From contig CAKONC010000003.1 in the NCBI GenBank assembly GCA_934096985.1, forward strand, positions 62,001-126,000: a DNA stretch of 64,000 bases, in the 5' to 3' direction. Below are positions 62,020 through 64,000 of this stretch, piece after piece. How positions within the stretch are numbered: the first letter of the stretch is position 1; each line of letters begins with the position of its first letter. The position numbers were made by a program, and so were the translations under genes. The stretch comes from an uncultured Bacilli bacterium. GTDB taxonomy: Bacteria > Bacillota_I > Bacilli_A > RF39 > UBA660. A model generated the notes under the pieces. The model ran no database searches. It worked only from the letters and a program-made list of their open reading frames with translations, and was not told where the DNA came from.

Positions 62020-64000
62020 TTATTCAACATTTTTAAGTGATTCTATCATATTTATCTTTTTTAGATTATAATGTGTAAATATATTTACAATAATAGTAAA
62101 AAATATAGTCATCAAAGCAGATATAACATAACTTAATATATCAACGTGCCTAATAAACATTATATAATCTGGCTCACAAGTAGATATAATGAAATGACTT
62201 AAATATGATCCAAACAATAAACCTATAGCAATTCCAATAATAGTTAATAAAATATTTTCCCTCGTAATATATCTATCTACCTCATTATGATAAAACCCTA
62301 ATACTTTTAAAGTTGCAATTTCCCTTTTTCTTTCACTAATATTGATATTCGATAAATTATATAAAACGACAAAGGCTAGTAATGCTGCTGCGATAATTAA
62401 AATTGCCACAATAGAATCAATAGAACCTAGCATACTATTGATATTTTCTTTTATATCTTCATTATTTATAATAGAAGTTATCTCATTTTTACTAATATAC
62501 TTTTCATCAAATACATTGCTATCGTGTTCATTTAAATTATCAAAATCTATTAGAAAAGAATTTATTTTATAATTTTTAAATGTATTTTCATAAGTTTTTT
62601 TATTGATATATAAATACTGGTTAATATAGTTTTTTATAATATGTTCTACATTAAGTTCATATTTATTATTTTCATCATCAAATAGTATAAGTTTATCTCC
62701 TATATCTATATTTAAAAGAGTTGCTGTCTTTTCACTAATAATTGCCGAATTATCGCTAGGAATTAAATTTGTATTATTCTTATCTTTAACACTATCTAAT
62801 GTTACTACATCTTTTAATTCTTCATTATTATTTGCAACGACCATTGTCACTTCTTCAGTATTACCCTTATATCCAACTATAATATTATCAATATTAGTTT
62901 CTACTATTTTACGAATAGCTTTTTCATTTTTTATCTCTTGCTTTATCACATCATAATTCGTATTTTCTTTTAACATCATAATTTTTTCGTAATTTAAAAT
63001 ATGTTCAAACTGATAATTTGTAACATCTTTTAAGGAGTCTTTCAGACCAAATCCTGCTAATATTAAAGCAGTACATCCGGCAATTCCAAATATCGTTGTT
63101 ATTACTCGACTTTTATATCTAAATATGTTTCTAACGGTTATTTTATTAGAAAAATTTAATCTTTTCCAAATAAATGGAATATATTCTAAAAGTATTTTCT
63201 TACCACTCTTTGGAGATTTAGGTCGCATTAAATTAGCAGGTACATTTTTTAGATTCTTTATACTTATAAATATTGCAGTTCCACAAATACAAAATACACA
63301 TATTAAAAGACCAATAAAATTAAAAAGATTATTTGCTTCATATATAAATTTTGGTATAAAAAATAATTTTTTATAAACATTCCAAATAACATAGGGGATT
63401 AAAATAGACCCTATCAATATTCCTAAAATACCACCAGTAATGGTCGCTAATAGCGAAAATACAATATATTTAGATGTTATATGAAAATTATTAAATCCTA
63501 ATGACTTTAAAGTCCCATTTTCAGTTCGATCTTCTTCAATCATTCTCATCATAGAAATAAGACTAACCAAAATGGCTACACAAAAGAATATTATTGGAAA
63601 TACAGCACCTAATTTGTTTAGATTATCACTAGCACTCACAAGTTCTTTATAAGAATCATTGTCATTTCTGTCAAATATGTACCATTTTGGCTTAATAAAA
63701 TTACTCTCATCTAACTGTATTCCATATTGATTTGCTTCTAATATTTTTTCACCATAAAGTTCGCTATATCTAACATCTTGTCTTTCTTCTTTCATATTCT
63801 CTACAGAATCAATTACTTTACTAATAGTAGCCAAATACTCATCACTATTTGTTACCATTTTTTTTGCTTGTTTTACTATAATATAGATATTGGTAAATAC
63901 TTCTTCTTTGATTACTTCTTCATTTGCATAAGCATAATAATTAACTTTGCCATTTCCAAGTGTAGTTGTAGGTCTTTCAGTTGAAAAATATATCGGACTA
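62020..64000 (-). CDS. FtsX-type ABC transporter permease (N-terminus outside the window)
   Basis: The frame is open to the window edge, so the internal ATG at 63858 is not the true start. The visible 659 or so residues show the end of an extracytoplasmic domain (including a KPKWYIFDRND segment typical of this family, after a shortened coiled coil), an FtsX core (FPIIFFCVAILVSLISMMRMIEEDRTENGTLKSLG), a second extracytoplasmic domain and a second FtsX core (LSNINISERKREIATLKVLGF). Such permeases pair with a MacB/LolD-type ATPase to move lipids, peptides or drugs. Same family as the truncated fragment at 18538. Confidence 0.88.
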   Translation of the reverse strand, partial: SPIYFSTERPTTTLGNGKVNYYAYANEEVIKEEVFTNIYIIVKQAKKMVTNSDEYLATISKVIDSVENMKEERQDVRYSELYGEKILEANQYGIQLDESNFIKPKWYIFDRNDNDSYKELVSASDNLNKLGAVFPIIFFCVAILVSLISMMRMIEEDRTENGTLKSLGFNNFHITSKYIVFSLLATITGGILGILIGSILIPYVIWNVYKKLFFIPKFIYEANNLFNFIGLLICVFCICGTAIFISIKNLKNVPANLMRPKSPKSGKKILLEYIPFIWKRLNFSNKITVRNIFRYKSRVITTIFGIAGCTALILAGFGLKDSLKDVTNYQFEHILNYEKIMMLKENTNYDVIKQEIKNEKAIRKIVETNIDNIIVGYKGNTEEVTMVVANNNEELKDVVTLDSVKDKNNTNLIPSDNSAIISEKTATLLNIDIGDKLILFDDENNKYELNVEHIIKNYINQYLYINKKTYENTFKNYKINSFLIDFDNLNEHDSNVFDEKYISKNEITSIINNEDIKENINSMLGSIDSIVAILIIAAALLAFVVLYNLSNINISERKREIATLKVLGFYHNEVDRYITRENILLTIIGIAIGLLFGSYLSHFIISTCEPDYIMFIRHVDILSYVISALMTIFFTIIVNIFTHYNLKKINMIESLKNVE

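Overview
The window is very AT-rich and densely coded. Its gene families (MraY, UppP, FemAB, VanZ, YtxH, DUF948, Listeria-Bacteroides repeats, lipoproteins with LTGC-type lipoboxes, a T-box leader, strong AAAGGAGG ribosome-binding sites) point to a walled, low-G+C member of the Bacillota, plausibly an uncultured gut Bacilli/Erysipelotrichia-like lineage. That placement is inference. TGA ends several intact genes (for example at 49634, 52699 and 41419), so the standard bacterial code applies rather than the Mycoplasma code.

Layout. 1-3.8 kb: a mobilisation module with oriT-like hairpins, a small ORF and a MobV/Pre relaxase, facing a seven-zinc-ribbon protein that carries an embedded nuclease domain. 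4.2-7.7 kb: a multidomain protein whose N-terminus resembles a degenerate FtsZ fold, its membrane partner, and a putative PD-(D/E)XK nuclease gene flanked by two candidate small RNAs of about 110 nt. 7.7-24.6 kb: an accessory region with many decaying genes (TetR, small membrane protein, metallopeptidase-nucleotidyltransferase, ABC ATPase, FtsX permease, DUF362, NERD) beside intact oddities: an ASCH-kinase fusion, a three-repeat protein, a second HExxH protein, a beta-lactamase-like protein, a MazG-like pyrophosphohydrolase, lipoproteins, and an MqsR toxin with a zinc/HTH/Panacea antitoxin.

24.6-30 kb: PAP2 phosphatase, then a two-component system, an HtrA protease and a thioredoxin-fold protein without cysteines. 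Three promoters here share the same TTTAAG-N5-TTTAAG box exactly 10 bp upstream of the -10, which suggests a small envelope-stress regulon read by the response regulator. A VanZ-RDD protein follows. 30-33 kb: two EamA transporters and an isolated holin-endolysin cassette. 33-38 kb: acyl-CoA synthetase and surface proteins with large repeats. 38-47 kb: HTH regulator, membrane proteins and lipoproteins, uppP, a ytxH/DUF948 cluster, trmB, a Cse60-like protein and an RluA-family pseudouridine synthase.

47-56.8 kb: leuS with a small membrane gene behind a Leu T-box, a GH31 glycosidase, an MBL-fold protein, FemAB, MraY and a Mur-ligase-like protein without its ATP-binding loop. 56.8-60.7 kb: an overlapping lipid operon (E2/CAT-like acyltransferase, acyl-CoA synthetase, two PlsC-type acyltransferases). 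60.8-64 kb: tRNA-Gly(TCC), a MerR regulator with a classical 19-bp-spacer promoter, and a large FtsX-type permease that runs off the window.
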